A stretch of 64,000 bases of DNA from Neobacillus cucumis (GCF_002860255.1 NZ_PGVE01000069.1:62001-126000), one strand, 5' to 3'. Shown: positions 8,947 through 18,229, counted from the stretch's first letter. Made by a program: numbers and translations. The notes: generated by a model from the letters alone, not told the origin.

Positions 8947-9924
8947 ATGTCAAGAAAAGTATTGGTACTAAGTGAAGTTCGTGACGGATCATTACGTAAT
9001 GTTTCTTTCGAAGCCATTTCTGCAGCTAGAACTGTAGCAGAGGGTGGAGAAGTTGTTGGGGTTTTAGTTGGGGAATCTGTAAGCGCTTTAGGTTCCGAAC
9101 TGATCCAGAATGGAGCAGACCGCGTAGTTGTCGTAGAGAACGAGAAATTAAAACAATATACCTCTGACGGTTTTGCCCAGGCTCTATTAGCTGTTGTAGA
9201 ACAAGAAAAACCAGAAGGATTAGTTTTAGGGCATACGGCATTAGGAAAAGACCTGGCACCAAGAATCGCTGGAAAGCTTTCTTCAGGTCTCATTTCTGAC
9301 GCTACAGCTGTTGAAGCGGCAGGCGGAAACATTGTGTTTACAAGACCTATTTATTCCGGTAAGGCATTTGAAAAGAAAATTGTGACAGATGGTTTGATTT
9401 TTGCAACTGTACGCCCTAATAATATTACTCCATTAGGAAAGGATGAAAGCAGAACAGGTGAAGTCTCTTCATTGTCTGTGGACATTAAAGACCTTCGTGC
9501 CATTATCAAAGAGGTAGTAAGAAAGGCAGCAGAAGGAGTAGATTTAAGTGAAGCGAAAGTCGTTATTTCCGGCGGCCGTGGTGTGAAGAGTGCAGACGGT
9601 TTTGCACCATTGAAGGAATTAGCCCAAGTATTAGGAGGAGCAGTCGGTGCTTCTCGTGGTGCGTGTGATGCTGATTATTGTGACTACTCCCTGCAAATTG
9701 GTCAAACTGGAAAGGTTGTTACACCAGACCTTTATATTGCCTGCGGTATTTCAGGTGCCATTCAACACTTAGCAGGAATGTCCAACTCCAAGGTCATTGT
9801 CGCAATTAACAAAGACCCTGAGGCTAATATTTTCAAAGTGGCGGACTATGGTATTGTCGGTGATCTATTCGAAGTCGTACCATTATTAACAGAAGAATTC
9901 AAAAAACTAAAAGTCCACTCTTAA
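8947..9924 (+). CDS. etfA: Electron transfer flavoprotein alpha subunit
   Basis: EtfA, 325 residues, is the FAD-carrying subunit of the ETF heterodimer. The C-terminal FAD-binding region is visible: GGAVGASRGACDAD, QIGQTGKVVTPDLYIACGIS and GAIQHLAGM, then AINKDPEANIFKVADYGIVGD. It follows etfB by 39 bases with ribosome site AGGAGGG. Operon transcription ends at the hairpin at 10001. Confidence 0.96.
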   Translation: MSRKVLVLSEVRDGSLRNVSFEAISAARTVAEGGEVVGVLVGESVSALGSELIQNGADRVVVVENEKLKQYTSDGFAQALLAVVEQEKPEGLVLGHTALGKDLAPRIAGKLSSGLISDATAVEAAGGNIVFTRPIYSGKAFEKKIVTDGLIFATVRPNNITPLGKDESRTGEVSSLSVDIKDLRAIIKEVVRKAAEGVDLSEAKVVISGGRGVKSADGFAPLKELAQVLGGAVGASRGACDADYCDYSLQIGQTGKVVTPDLYIACGISGAIQHLAGMSNSKVIVAINKDPEANIFKVADYGIVGDLFEVVPLLTEEFKKLKVHS

Positions 9925-10000
9925 ACACAGAAATAAACACGCGTGAGTGATCATTGAAAGCCTCGCAACCGTGTTTACAGGTTCACAAGCAGGTCAATAT

Positions 10001-10036
10001 AAAAAGCGGGTGGAGTTTCTGCTCGCTTTTTATCAT
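10001..10036 (+). terminator. Terminator after etfA
   Basis: Stem AAAAAGCGGGTGG with CTGCTCGCTTTTT (several G-U pairs), loop AGTTT. A further imperfect hairpin (AAACACG 9936-9942 with CGTGTTT 9970-9976) lies just upstream. Confidence 0.8.
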
Positions 10037-10162
10037 GTTCAATCATAGAATACTTACAGTAAAAAAGGGAAAATTATTTGTTGAAACATATTATTAGCAT
10101 GATATGACAAACAAATGTTATACTTTCCGTAGTATTTCAGTATTTTAAGGAGGTCAATATAA

Positions 10163-10477
10163 ATGGCTATTTCACACGTAACAGATCAAACTTTTGCTTC
10201 TGAAACAGGTTCAGGCCTTGTACTTGTAGATTTCTGGGCACCATGGTGCGGTCCATGTAAAATGATTGCTCCAGTTCTAGAAGAACTTGATGCAGAAATG
10301 GGCGATAAAGTAAAAATCACTAAGCTTGATGTGGATGACAACCCACAAACTGCTGCTAACTTTGGTGTTATGAGTATTCCAACATTGTTGGTTTTCAAAG
10401 ACGGCGAAGTTGTTGACAAAGTAGTCGGCTTCCAGCCTAAAGATGCGCTAGCAAGCGTTTTAGGAAAGCACGTATAA
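10163..10477 (+). CDS. trxA: Thioredoxin
   Basis: General cytosolic disulfide reductase, 104 residues. The active site is W28-CGPC (C29 and C32), and the cis-proline loop is MSIPTL at about 72-77. The ribosome site is AAGGAGG. It is a single-gene unit between two terminators (10001 and 10498) with its own upstream region; TATACT at 10119 is a possible -10 box, but no convincing -35 is seen. Confidence 0.97.
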   Translation: MAISHVTDQTFASETGSGLVLVDFWAPWCGPCKMIAPVLEELDAEMGDKVKITKLDVDDNPQTAANFGVMSIPTLLVFKDGEVVDKVVGFQPKDALASVLGKHV

Positions 10478-10497
10478 GCTTAAGACCAATCAAATAG

Positions 10498-10535
10498 ACC
10501 TTAGCTGGGAATTTCCGGCTAAGGTTTATTTTTTT
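10498..10535 (+). terminator. trxA terminator
   Basis: ACCTTAGC 10498-10505 pairs with GCTAAGGT 10518-10525, followed by TTATTTTTTT. Confidence 0.92.
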
Positions 10536-10615
10536 ACAAAAACCTCCTACTTCCATTTATGAACGGTTTGTTTTAAAATTTTAGAGATATAGATTTTGAC
10601 GGAGGAGTGGCCGGA

Positions 10616-12388
10616 ATGAATGAAACGATAAAGCAAAAACTGACACTGCTGCCTGATCAGCCTGGCTGCTACTTAATGAAAGACCGTCAGGGAACGATCA
10701 TTTATGTGGGAAAAGCGAAAGTATTAAAGAACCGTGTTCGCTCTTATTTTAACGGTTCTCATGATGGTAAGACATTAAGATTAGTCAATGAAATCGAGGA
10801 CTTTGAGTATATTGTTACCTCTTCAAATATAGAAGCACTACTACTTGAATTAAACCTGATTAAAAAATACGACCCTAAATACAACATCATGTTAAAGGAT
10901 GATAAAACCTATCCGTTTATCAAACTTACAGCTGAAAGACATCCGAAACTAATCATAACGAGAAAAGTAAAAAAGGATAAAGGCAAATATTTTGGCCCTT
11001 ATCCCAATGTCATGGCTGCGAATGAAACAAAAAAACTGCTCGACCGAATTTATCCGTTACGTAAGTGTTCTACTTTACCTGACAGGGTCTGCTTATACTA
11101 CCATTTAGGACAGTGCCTGGCACCATGTGTCAATGAAGTGAGTGAAGACCAATATAAACAAATGACGGATGAAATCACTCGCTTTTTGAATGGCGGTTAT
11201 AAAGATATAAAGAAAGAGCTGACTGAAAAAATGACGGCCGCCGCGGAAGAACTTGATTTTGAACGGGCAAAGGAGTTCCGCGATAAAATCGTTCATATCG
11301 AGACCATTATGGAAAAGCAGAAAATCACCATGACGGACTTTACTGACCGTGATGTGTTTGGATATGCAGTCGACAAAGGCTGGATGTGTGTGCAAGTCTT
11401 TTTTGTCCGTCAAGGGAAGTTGATTGAGCGGGACGTCTCCATGTTTCCCATCTATAATGAACCTGAGGAAGAAGTCTTAACATTTCTAGGACAATTTTAT
11501 ACAAAAGCCAATCATTTTAAGCCAAAAGAGATTCTCATCCAAGATGAAGTTGACCTTCATTTAGCAGAACAACTACTTGAGGTAAAGGTACTGCAGCCGC
11601 AAAGAGGCGCCAAGAAGGACCTAGTTAAAATGGCGATCAAAAATGCTAATATTGCTCTTAAGGAAAAGTTTTCACTCATTGAAAAGGATGAGGAAAGAAC
11701 GATTAAAGCTGTTGAAAATCTTGGTGAGCTTCTTGGGATTTACACCCCGCACCGAATTGAGTCATTTGATAACTCCAATATTCAAGGTACGGACCCTGTA
11801 TCAGCAATGGTTGTGTTTACAGATGGAAAAGCAAACAAGCGTGAATATCGAAAATATAAAATTAAATCAGTGAAGGGTCCCGATGATTATGAATCCATGC
11901 GGGAAGTCACACGGAGAAGATATTCTAGAGCCTTAAAAGAAAATCTGCCGCTTCCAGATTTAATTATTATTGATGGTGGTAAAGGGCATGTTGAGGCCGT
12001 TAGGGATGTTCTAGAAAATGAACTTGGCTTAGATATTCCACTTGCAGGACTGGTGAAGGATGAAAAACACCGTACATCGCAGCTGCTCTATGGAAACCCG
12101 CTTGAAATTGTGCCGTTAGCTCGAAATAGCCAGGAATTTTACTTGCTGCAGCGGATTCAGGATGAAGTCCACCGTTTTGCAATTACCTTCCACAGGCAAA
12201 TCCGCGGGAAAAGCGCATTTCAATCCTTGCTTGATGATATTCCTGGAATTGGTGAAAAACGAAAAAAGTTATTATTAAAACAGTTTGGTTCAGTGAAAAA
12301 GATGAAGGAAGCAAGTCTAGAGGAATTCACTGCTCTTGGTATTCCAACGAATGTCGCAGAGGAATTAATTGAAAAACTTCGTTCATAA
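10616..12388 (+). CDS. uvrC: Excinuclease ABC subunit C
   Basis: Nuclease of the UvrABC nucleotide-excision repair complex; makes both incisions around a lesion. It has 590 residues. The GIY-YIG domain is at about 12-90 (PGCYLMKDRQ...IIYVGKAK), a cysteine cluster at about 148-170, the UVR motif for UvrB at about 200-235, the RNase-H-like endonuclease domain from about 380 (ESFDNSNIQGTDPVSAMVVF), and a helix-hairpin-helix at the C-terminus. ATG 10616 is preferred: GTG 10607 is next to GGAGG (10601-10605), whereas the ATG is 10 bases away and begins like B. subtilis UvrC. Confidence 0.95.
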   Translation: MNETIKQKLTLLPDQPGCYLMKDRQGTIIYVGKAKVLKNRVRSYFNGSHDGKTLRLVNEIEDFEYIVTSSNIEALLLELNLIKKYDPKYNIMLKDDKTYPFIKLTAERHPKLIITRKVKKDKGKYFGPYPNVMAANETKKLLDRIYPLRKCSTLPDRVCLYYHLGQCLAPCVNEVSEDQYKQMTDEITRFLNGGYKDIKKELTEKMTAAAEELDFERAKEFRDKIVHIETIMEKQKITMTDFTDRDVFGYAVDKGWMCVQVFFVRQGKLIERDVSMFPIYNEPEEEVLTFLGQFYTKANHFKPKEILIQDEVDLHLAEQLLEVKVLQPQRGAKKDLVKMAIKNANIALKEKFSLIEKDEERTIKAVENLGELLGIYTPHRIESFDNSNIQGTDPVSAMVVFTDGKANKREYRKYKIKSVKGPDDYESMREVTRRRYSRALKENLPLPDLIIIDGGKGHVEAVRDVLENELGLDIPLAGLVKDEKHRTSQLLYGNPLEIVPLARNSQEFYLLQRIQDEVHRFAITFHRQIRGKSAFQSLLDDIPGIGEKRKKLLLKQFGSVKKMKEASLEEFTALGIPTNVAEELIEKLRS

Positions 12389-12391
12389 TTA

Positions 12392-12420
12392 TTGTCATAT
12401 AGAAATAAGCATGATATAAT
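12392..12420 (+). promoter_or_regulatory. Sigma-A promoter of lysC leader
   Basis: TTGTCA 12392-12397, 17-bp spacer, TATAAT 12415-12420, placed about 40 bases before the riboswitch P1 stem. Confidence 0.85.
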
Positions 12421-12459
12421 AGGTGAAAATTTAATCAATCACTTTATCGTACTAAAGTG

Positions 12460-12629
12460 AAGGTAGAGGTGCGAAATTCAATAGTAATGATTCGGAGAAG
12501 GATGAGCTTCAAGGAAGAATCATGAAAGGGAAGGTTCGCCGAAGTGAAAAAGGACTCATAACCTTTTTTTGCTGGTTCTGTATTGAAAAAATCCAGAATT
12601 GTCAAGACGATGTCTTGGAGAGCTATCTT
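12460..12629 (+). ncRNA. Lysine riboswitch (L-box)
   Basis: The leader of lysC carries the L-box core AGAGGTGCG...CAATAGTAATGAT, then AAGGATGAGCTTC, GAAGGTTCGCCGAAG, and TCTTGGAGAGCTATC at the 3' end. P1 forms between AAGGTAG 12460-12466 and CTATCTT 12623-12629. Lysine binding would favour the terminator at 12666-12700 and so lower aspartokinase synthesis. Confidence 0.94.
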
Positions 12630-12665
12630 AACGTTATTTGTACAGGAATTTACTTTTTCGTGTTC

Positions 12666-12700
12666 AAAAAGCAATGAGATGCCCTTCTCATTGCTTTTTT
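12666..12700 (+). terminator. Lysine riboswitch expression-platform terminator
   Basis: Perfect 14-bp stem AAAAAGCAATGAGA / TCTCATTGCTTTTT with loop TGCCCT and a T tract, 37 bases after the riboswitch P1. Confidence 0.92.
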
Positions 12701-12750
12701 TATTTTACTAGCATACTAGTTACAGCAAAATGGAAAGTAGGGGAAAAAGA

Positions 12751-13971
12751 ATGGGTTTAGTTGTTCAAAAATTTGGAGGCACTTCCGTTGGAAGTGTTGA
12801 AAGAATTTTAAATGTTGCAGCATGTGTAAGAGAGGAAAAAGAGCGGGGCAATAATGTTGTTGTCGTTGTCTCTGCGATGGGAAAGTCAACTGACCAGCTT
12901 GTCAGGTTGGCAAGGGAGATTTCAGAGGAGCCTAGCAAGCGTGAAATGGATATGCTGTTATCTACAGGTGAACAGGTCACGATTGCTTTACTTTCCATGG
13001 CTTTACAGCAACAAGGTCTTGAAGCTGTTTCTTTCACAGGGTGGCAGGCAGGAATTGTAACGGAACCTGTCCACGGAAACGCTCGTATTGCCAAAATTAA
13101 TACAGAAGCCGTCAAAGCTCAGCTGTCAACAGGTAAAGTGGTCATCGTTGCCGGCTTCCAAGGTATTACAGAGGAAGGCGAAATTACAACCTTAGGCCGC
13201 GGCGGTTCAGATACTACAGCAGTTGCTTTAGCCGCTGCATTAAAGGCTGATAAGTGTGATATTTATACAGATGTAACCGGAGTATTTACCACAGATCCAA
13301 GATATGTAAAGGATGCCCGTAAATTATTATCCGTTTCATATGATGAAATGCTCGAGCTGGCCAATTTAGGTGCAGGTGTGCTTCATCCTAGAGCGGTCGA
13401 GTTTGCGAAGAATTATAAAGTACAGCTGGTTGTTAGATCAAGCATGGAGAAAGAAGAAGGAACAGTTATTGAGGAGGAAGCAACAATGGAACAAAATTTA
13501 GTTGTACGCGGAGTGGCATTTGAAGACGAAATTACAAGAGTTACTGTATTAGGTTTGACTAACTCGCTAACAAGTTTATCAACTATTTTCACCACTTTAG
13601 CACAGAATCATTTAAATGTAGATATCATTATTCAAAGTACTACAGAAAGCGGAAGTGCAAATCTGTCCTTCTCCATCCATACAAATGATTTAATGGAAAC
13701 GGTGAAGGTACTTGAGGAAAATAAAGCAGAACTTGGCTATGAACAGCTGGATGCGGAAAATAAACTAGCAAAGGTATCGATTGTCGGCTCAGGAATGATT
13801 TCCAATCCAGGTGTTGCTGCAAAAATGTTTAAAGTCCTTGCTGAAAACGACATCCAAATCAAAATGGTAAGCACATCCGAAATCAAAGTCTCAGTGGTGG
13901 TTGAAGAAAAAAATATGTTAAAAGCAGTCGAAGCCCTGCACGAAGCATTTGAACTAGGCCAACAACAATAA
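12751..13971 (+). CDS. lysC: Lysine-sensitive aspartokinase II, alpha subunit
   Basis: Phosphorylates aspartate, the first step to lysine, threonine, methionine and diaminopimelate. It has 406 residues. The amino-acid kinase domain starts VVQKFGGTSVGS, with VVVSAMGKSTD, FQGITEEGEITTLGRGGSD and YTDVTGVFTTDPR; two ACT domains follow from about 255. ATG 12751 lies 7 bases after GGGG 12740-12743 and matches the B. subtilis N-terminus; ATG 12730 is upstream of that ribosome site. Control is by the lysine riboswitch. A second internal start at codon 246 probably makes the beta subunit. Confidence 0.95.
   Translation: MGLVVQKFGGTSVGSVERILNVAACVREEKERGNNVVVVVSAMGKSTDQLVRLAREISEEPSKREMDMLLSTGEQVTIALLSMALQQQGLEAVSFTGWQAGIVTEPVHGNARIAKINTEAVKAQLSTGKVVIVAGFQGITEEGEITTLGRGGSDTTAVALAAALKADKCDIYTDVTGVFTTDPRYVKDARKLLSVSYDEMLELANLGAGVLHPRAVEFAKNYKVQLVVRSSMEKEEGTVIEEEATMEQNLVVRGVAFEDEITRVTVLGLTNSLTSLSTIFTTLAQNHLNVDIIIQSTTESGSANLSFSIHTNDLMETVKVLEENKAELGYEQLDAENKLAKVSIVGSGMISNPGVAAKMFKVLAENDIQIKMVSTSEIKVSVVVEEKNMLKAVEALHEAFELGQQQ
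13486..13971 (+). CDS. lysC: Aspartokinase II beta subunit (internal in-frame start)
   Basis: ATG 13486 is codon 246 of lysC and has a strong ribosome site, GAGGAGG 13471-13477, 8 bases upstream. In B. subtilis the beta subunit of aspartokinase II is made from an internal start at the same codon. The product would be 161 residues, containing only the ACT regulatory domains. Confidence 0.75.
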   Translation: MEQNLVVRGVAFEDEITRVTVLGLTNSLTSLSTIFTTLAQNHLNVDIIIQSTTESGSANLSFSIHTNDLMETVKVLEENKAELGYEQLDAENKLAKVSIVGSGMISNPGVAAKMFKVLAENDIQIKMVSTSEIKVSVVVEEKNMLKAVEALHEAFELGQQQ

Positions 13972-14047
13972 AAAAACCGGAAGTAAAAATAGTAGTACAA
14001 TTGGTAAATATAGTAAAGATAATACAAATAATATAAATAATAAAAAT

Positions 14048-14078
14048 GGTGTCAGGCACCGAAAGGTAACCTGACACC
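14048..14078 (-). terminator. Hairpin between lysC and yslB, likely yslB terminator
   Basis: GGTGTCAGG 14048-14056 pairs with CCTGACACC 14070-14078. On the minus strand it is followed by a T-rich stretch (ATTTTTATTATTTA), so it suits yslB better than lysC. The GGTGTCAGGCACC sequence looks like a dispersed repeat. Confidence 0.65.
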
Positions 14079-14116
14079 GTTGATAATACTGTTATAGGAT
14101 AAATTTTGGGATTAGA

Positions 14117-14587
14117 TTACTTGACGGAGTCTTTTATGTCCCATTTTACGGTGAATAGTACTTTGTTTGATTTTTTAACTGGGTGCTCGAAGGCTTCAGC
14201 GATAACTCCTTGTTGAAGTTCCATTTGCTGGGCAAGAAAGCCTGCTTCAAGCTGAAAGAAGTGCTCAGCCTTTGATTTTACTCGAGATACAAGCAAAGGG
14301 CTTAACAATTCAATTTCCATTTCGTTCTTGGTTTCTTTTTTAATTTCCAGCTGGCCCCATGAAGCATTATTGAAAAAGGTGATGACTTCATCAAAATTTG
14401 TTAATGGGTAGGTCCGCGCGAGCCGTTTACCGGCCCAATAGAGTATTTCTGGTGCATCCTTACCAAGGATCTCAGGCAAAAGGATTTCCCTGATTAATTC
14501 ATATCCAAATATCGATATAGTGCGTGGTTCCGGTGTGTTTGGTTCAGCTGTGTTAATACTTACATCGACGACTGTACTTTCTTTCAC
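14117..14587 (-). CDS. yslB: DUF2507 protein YslB
   Basis: YslB-family protein of 156 residues, function not established; the family has a 4-vinyl-reductase-like fold. Recognisable segments are FGYELIREILLPEILG, ILYWAGKRLAR, WGQLEI, FQLEAGFLAQQ and the end VKWDIKDSVK. The start is GTG 14587 after AGAGGGG on the minus strand; TATAAT (minus) at 14619-14614 is a possible -10. It sits between lysC and sdhC as in B. subtilis, but transcribed against both. Confidence 0.85.
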   Translation of the reverse strand: MKESTVVDVSINTAEPNTPEPRTISIFGYELIREILLPEILGKDAPEILYWAGKRLARTYPLTNFDEVITFFNNASWGQLEIKKETKNEMEIELLSPLLVSRVKSKAEHFFQLEAGFLAQQMELQQGVIAEAFEHPVKKSNKVLFTVKWDIKDSVK

Positions 14588-15011
14588 TTTGTTTCCCCTC
14601 TTTCTATCATTCTATTATATACAATTTGAAGCGAATTTCATTAGAGTTTTACTTGAAGAAATATATTATTGTGCAATATTTAATCCTATTTCTTATCATA
14701 ATTATTATTTCCTATTGCAAATAATAACTAACAGTTAGATGTTGGAAATCCATTGAAGAATATGGTGGTATTACATAACAAGAGGCTATAAAATATAGCT
14801 GTTATAAAGGTCTATTATAATATCAATATATTTTAAAAATTTTATATTTTTGATTAAGAATCTGTATCCGTTTTCTTGACGCTCTCAAATGATGGGAGTA
14901 AAATGAACATGTCACATAATTGTCACAGAGGGGACAATTAAGTAATCGTAAGGGAATAAAAAGGAAGCTGTAAAACAACATTTTTTGAAAACTAAAAGGG
15001 GGGTAAAAATA
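14588..15011. other. 424-bp AT-rich region between yslB and sdhC
   Basis: No gene. It holds the yslB start signals, a short palindrome GCTATAAAATATAGC near 14786, and the sdhC promoter with a hairpin (AATTGTC 14918-14924 with GACAATT 14933-14939) in the leader. Confidence 0.6.
14876..14904 (+). promoter_or_regulatory. Sigma-A promoter of sdhCAB
   Basis: TTGACG 14876-14881, 17-bp spacer, TAAAAT 14899-14904. The resulting leader is about 100 bases and includes the 14918-14939 hairpin. Confidence 0.8.
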
Positions 15012-15623
15012 ATGGCGGGTAATCGAGAGTTTGTTAATCGCAGATTGCACTCATTACTAGGAGTTATTCCGATTGGATTATTCCTGACACAGCATCTTGT
15101 AGTCAACCATTTTATCACAGGGGGACCTGAATCCTTTAATAAGGCTGCAGGTTTTATGGGGAATCTGCCTTTCAAGATTGTCCTAGAGACGGTACTTATC
15201 TACTTACCATTGTTATATCATGCAATCTATGGACTTTATATTGCTTTTACAGGTACTAGCAATGTTAAAAGGTTTGGTACTTTCCGTAACTGGATGTACT
15301 TATTGCAGCGTATTACAGGCGTCATTACATTGATCTTTATTGCATGGCATGTATGGGAAACACGTGTGGCGGCGGCCTTTGGGACTGAAATCAACTATGA
15401 CATGATGCATGATATTTTATCATCACCATTTATGTTTGGTTTTTATTTAGTAGGAATTCTCTCAGCTATTTTCCACTTTGCTAATGGCTTATGGTCATTC
15501 TTAGTCAGCTGGGGTATTACCGTATCACCTCGTTCACAGGTTATTACAACCTATGTGACAATCGGTGTGTTTGTCATTCTATCATTTATTAGTATTCAAA
15601 CATTAATAGCATTTGTATCTTAA
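15012..15623 (+). CDS. sdhC: Succinate dehydrogenase cytochrome b558 subunit
   Basis: Membrane anchor of complex II that binds two hemes b and reduces menaquinone. It has 203 residues and five predicted membrane helices. The four heme ligands known in B. subtilis are all present: H28, H70, H113 and H155. ATG 15012 is chosen because AAGGGGGG (about 14996-15003) stands 8 bases upstream; TTG 14985 lies before it. It is the first gene of sdhCAB, 50 bases before sdhA. Confidence 0.95.
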   Translation: MAGNREFVNRRLHSLLGVIPIGLFLTQHLVVNHFITGGPESFNKAAGFMGNLPFKIVLETVLIYLPLLYHAIYGLYIAFTGTSNVKRFGTFRNWMYLLQRITGVITLIFIAWHVWETRVAAAFGTEINYDMMHDILSSPFMFGFYLVGILSAIFHFANGLWSFLVSWGITVSPRSQVITTYVTIGVFVILSFISIQTLIAFVS

Positions 15624-15673
15624 TAGATTCGTATCGGAAAAATTGTATTTGGATTAGAGGGAGTGAGTCACGA

Positions 15674-17425
15674 ATGAGTAAAGGTAAAGTGATCGTAGTC
15701 GGCGGCGGTCTTGCAGGCTTAATGGCTACTATCAAAGTTGCAGAATCAGGAACACCGGTAGAGCTTTTTTCTCTAGTTCCGGTTAAACGTTCTCACTCTG
15801 TTTGTGCCCAAGGTGGTATTAATGGAGCGGTAAATACAAAAGGTGAAGGTGATTCCCCGTGGATTCACTTTGACGATACCATTTATGGCGGAGATTTCTT
15901 AGCGAATCAGCCGCCTGTTAAGGCGATGTGTGATGCAGCACCAGGTATTATTAATCTCTTCGACCGGATGGGTGTTATGTTTAACCGTACTCCTGAAGGT
16001 TTATTAGATTTCCGTCGTTTCGGCGGTACACAGCATCACCGGACAGCGTTCGCAGGAGCAACAACAGGCCAGCAGCTTCTATATGCACTAGATGAGCAGG
16101 TGCGCCGCCATGAAGTGGATGGATTGGTAACCAAGTATGAAGGCTGGGAATTCCTTGGTGCGGTTCTAGATGACGAAGAAGTTTGCCGTGGTGTTGTGTG
16201 CCAAAACTTAAAGACAATGGAAATTAAATCATTTGCTGCTGATGCTGTGATCATGGCGACTGGTGGTCCTGGGATTATTTTTGGAAAGTCAACTAACTCT
16301 GTTATTAATACAGGATCAGCTGCTTCCATCGTTTATCAGCAAGGGGCTTACTATGCAAATGGTGAAATGATTCAAATCCACCCAACGGCCATTCCTGGGG
16401 ATGACAAGCTTCGTTTAATGAGTGAATCAGCTCGTGGGGAAGGCGGACGTATTTGGACATATAAAGATGGAAAACCTTGGTACTTCTTGGAGGAAAAATA
16501 TCCTGCATACGGAAACCTAGTACCTCGTGATATTGCTACACGTGAAATCTTTGATGTATGTGTACGTCAAAAGCTAGGTATCAACGGAGAAAACATGGTA
16601 TTCCTTGATTTATCTCACAAGGATCCACATGAACTTGATGTAAAACTTGGCGGTATTATTGAAATCTATGAAAAATTCATGGGCGATAATCCACGTAAAG
16701 TACCAATGAAAATTTTCCCTGCGGTTCACTACTCAATGGGCGGACTATGGGTTGATTATGATCAAATGACAAGCATCAAAGGCTTATTTGCAGCTGGTGA
16801 GTGTGACTATTCACAGCACGGTGCAAACCGTCTTGGTGCAAACTCCTTGTTATCAGCTGTTTACGGCGGAATGGTGGCAGGACCAAATGTTGTTAAATAT
16901 ATCGAAGGACTTGAAAAGAGTTCAGATGCCATTTCTTCTACTGTATTTGACCGTCATGTAAAAGAACAGCAAGAAAAATGGAATGATATTATGTCTTTAG
17001 ATGGTACCGAAAATGCTTATGTACTTCATAAAGAGCTTGGAGAATGGATGACTGATAACGTAACGGTTGTCCGTTATAATGACAAGCTTTTACAAACAGA
17101 CGAAAAAATCCAAGAACTATTAGAACGTTACCAAAACATCAATATTAATGACACTTCTAAATGGAGCAACCAAGGGGCAGCATTTACAAGACAATTACAA
17201 AACATGCTGCAATTGGCTCGTGTTATTACAATTGGTGCTTATAACCGAAATGAGAGCCGAGGTGCTCACTATAAACCTGAGTTCCCAGAGCGTAACGATG
17301 AGGAATTCATGAAAACTACGATGGCTAAATTCGTTGATTCTAAAACTGCTCCAGCTTTCCATTACGAAGAGATCGACGTTTCGTTAATTAAGCCAAGGAA
17401 GCGCGATTACACAACAAAACATTAA
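15674..17425 (+). CDS. sdhA: Succinate dehydrogenase flavoprotein subunit
   Basis: Oxidises succinate to fumarate in the TCA cycle, on the inner face of the membrane. It has 583 residues. The dinucleotide motif GGGLAGL is at 10-16, the FAD-linking histidine is probably H41 in RSHSVCAQGGING, the active-site segment includes IHPTAIPG, and the C-terminal FAD motif is HGANRLGANSLLSAVYGG. The ribosome site is GAGGGAG. It is 22 bases before sdhB. Confidence 0.97.
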   Translation: MSKGKVIVVGGGLAGLMATIKVAESGTPVELFSLVPVKRSHSVCAQGGINGAVNTKGEGDSPWIHFDDTIYGGDFLANQPPVKAMCDAAPGIINLFDRMGVMFNRTPEGLLDFRRFGGTQHHRTAFAGATTGQQLLYALDEQVRRHEVDGLVTKYEGWEFLGAVLDDEEVCRGVVCQNLKTMEIKSFAADAVIMATGGPGIIFGKSTNSVINTGSAASIVYQQGAYYANGEMIQIHPTAIPGDDKLRLMSESARGEGGRIWTYKDGKPWYFLEEKYPAYGNLVPRDIATREIFDVCVRQKLGINGENMVFLDLSHKDPHELDVKLGGIIEIYEKFMGDNPRKVPMKIFPAVHYSMGGLWVDYDQMTSIKGLFAAGECDYSQHGANRLGANSLLSAVYGGMVAGPNVVKYIEGLEKSSDAISSTVFDRHVKEQQEKWNDIMSLDGTENAYVLHKELGEWMTDNVTVVRYNDKLLQTDEKIQELLERYQNININDTSKWSNQGAAFTRQLQNMLQLARVITIGAYNRNESRGAHYKPEFPERNDEEFMKTTMAKFVDSKTAPAFHYEEIDVSLIKPRKRDYTTKH

Positions 17426-17446
17426 TAGAAAGGGGAGTAGGGAAAC

Positions 17447-18211
17447 ATGTCTGAAAATAAAAAGGTAACATTTATCATTACTCGTCAAGATAGCCCAGAT
17501 GCTGCTCCTTATGAGGAGACATTCGAAATTCCATACCGTCCGAATATGAACGTTATTTCGGCATTGATGGAAATACGTAAAAATCCAGTAAATGCACAAG
17601 GGAAAATGACCACTCCGGTCACTTGGGAAATGAACTGCCTTGAAGAGGTTTGCGGTGCATGTTCAATGGTTATTAACGGGAAGCCTCGTCAATCTTGTTC
17701 GGCATTGGTTGATCAATTAGAGCAGCCAATCCGCTTAGCTCCAATGAGAACATTCCCAGTTGTCCGTGACCTTTCAGTGGACAGAAGCAGAATGTTTGAT
17801 TCATTGAAAAAGGTAAAGGCGTGGATTCCGATTGATGGTACTTATGATTTAGGTGCAGGTCCACGGATGCCTGAAAGAAAACGCCAATGGGCATATGAGC
17901 TTTCTAAATGTATGACTTGCGGTGTTTGTTTAGAGGCTTGTCCAAATGTGAATAGCAAAACAAACTTTATGGGACCTGCTGTATTTAACCAAGTTCGTTT
18001 ATTTAACGCACATCCAACAGGCGAAATGAACGCGGCAGAACGTTTAAATGCTTTTATGGAGGATGGCGGTATGCAGGGCTGCGGAAACTCTCAAAACTGC
18101 GTTCAGGCTTGTCCAAAAGGGATTCCAATTACCACTTCTATTGCTGCAGTTAACCGTGCGGCAACTATGCAAGCATTTAAAAACTTCTTCGGCAGCGATA
18201 CCAGTTACTAA
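17447..18211 (+). CDS. sdhB: Succinate dehydrogenase iron-sulfur subunit
   Basis: Carries three Fe-S clusters linking the flavin to the cytochrome. It has 254 residues. The 2Fe-2S ligands are C64, C69, C72 and C84; the 4Fe-4S motif is CMTCGVCLEACPN and the 3Fe-4S motif CGNSQNCVQACPKG. The operon ends at the terminator at 18230. Confidence 0.97.
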   Translation: MSENKKVTFIITRQDSPDAAPYEETFEIPYRPNMNVISALMEIRKNPVNAQGKMTTPVTWEMNCLEEVCGACSMVINGKPRQSCSALVDQLEQPIRLAPMRTFPVVRDLSVDRSRMFDSLKKVKAWIPIDGTYDLGAGPRMPERKRQWAYELSKCMTCGVCLEACPNVNSKTNFMGPAVFNQVRLFNAHPTGEMNAAERLNAFMEDGGMQGCGNSQNCVQACPKGIPITTSIAAVNRAATMQAFKNFFGSDTSY

Positions 18212-18229
18212 AAATTATAGTGTCTTACT

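Noticed and set aside
10119..10124. trxA promoter with TATACT -10
   Set aside because: No acceptable -35 at 16-18 bp, so it was mentioned but not annotated as a promoter.
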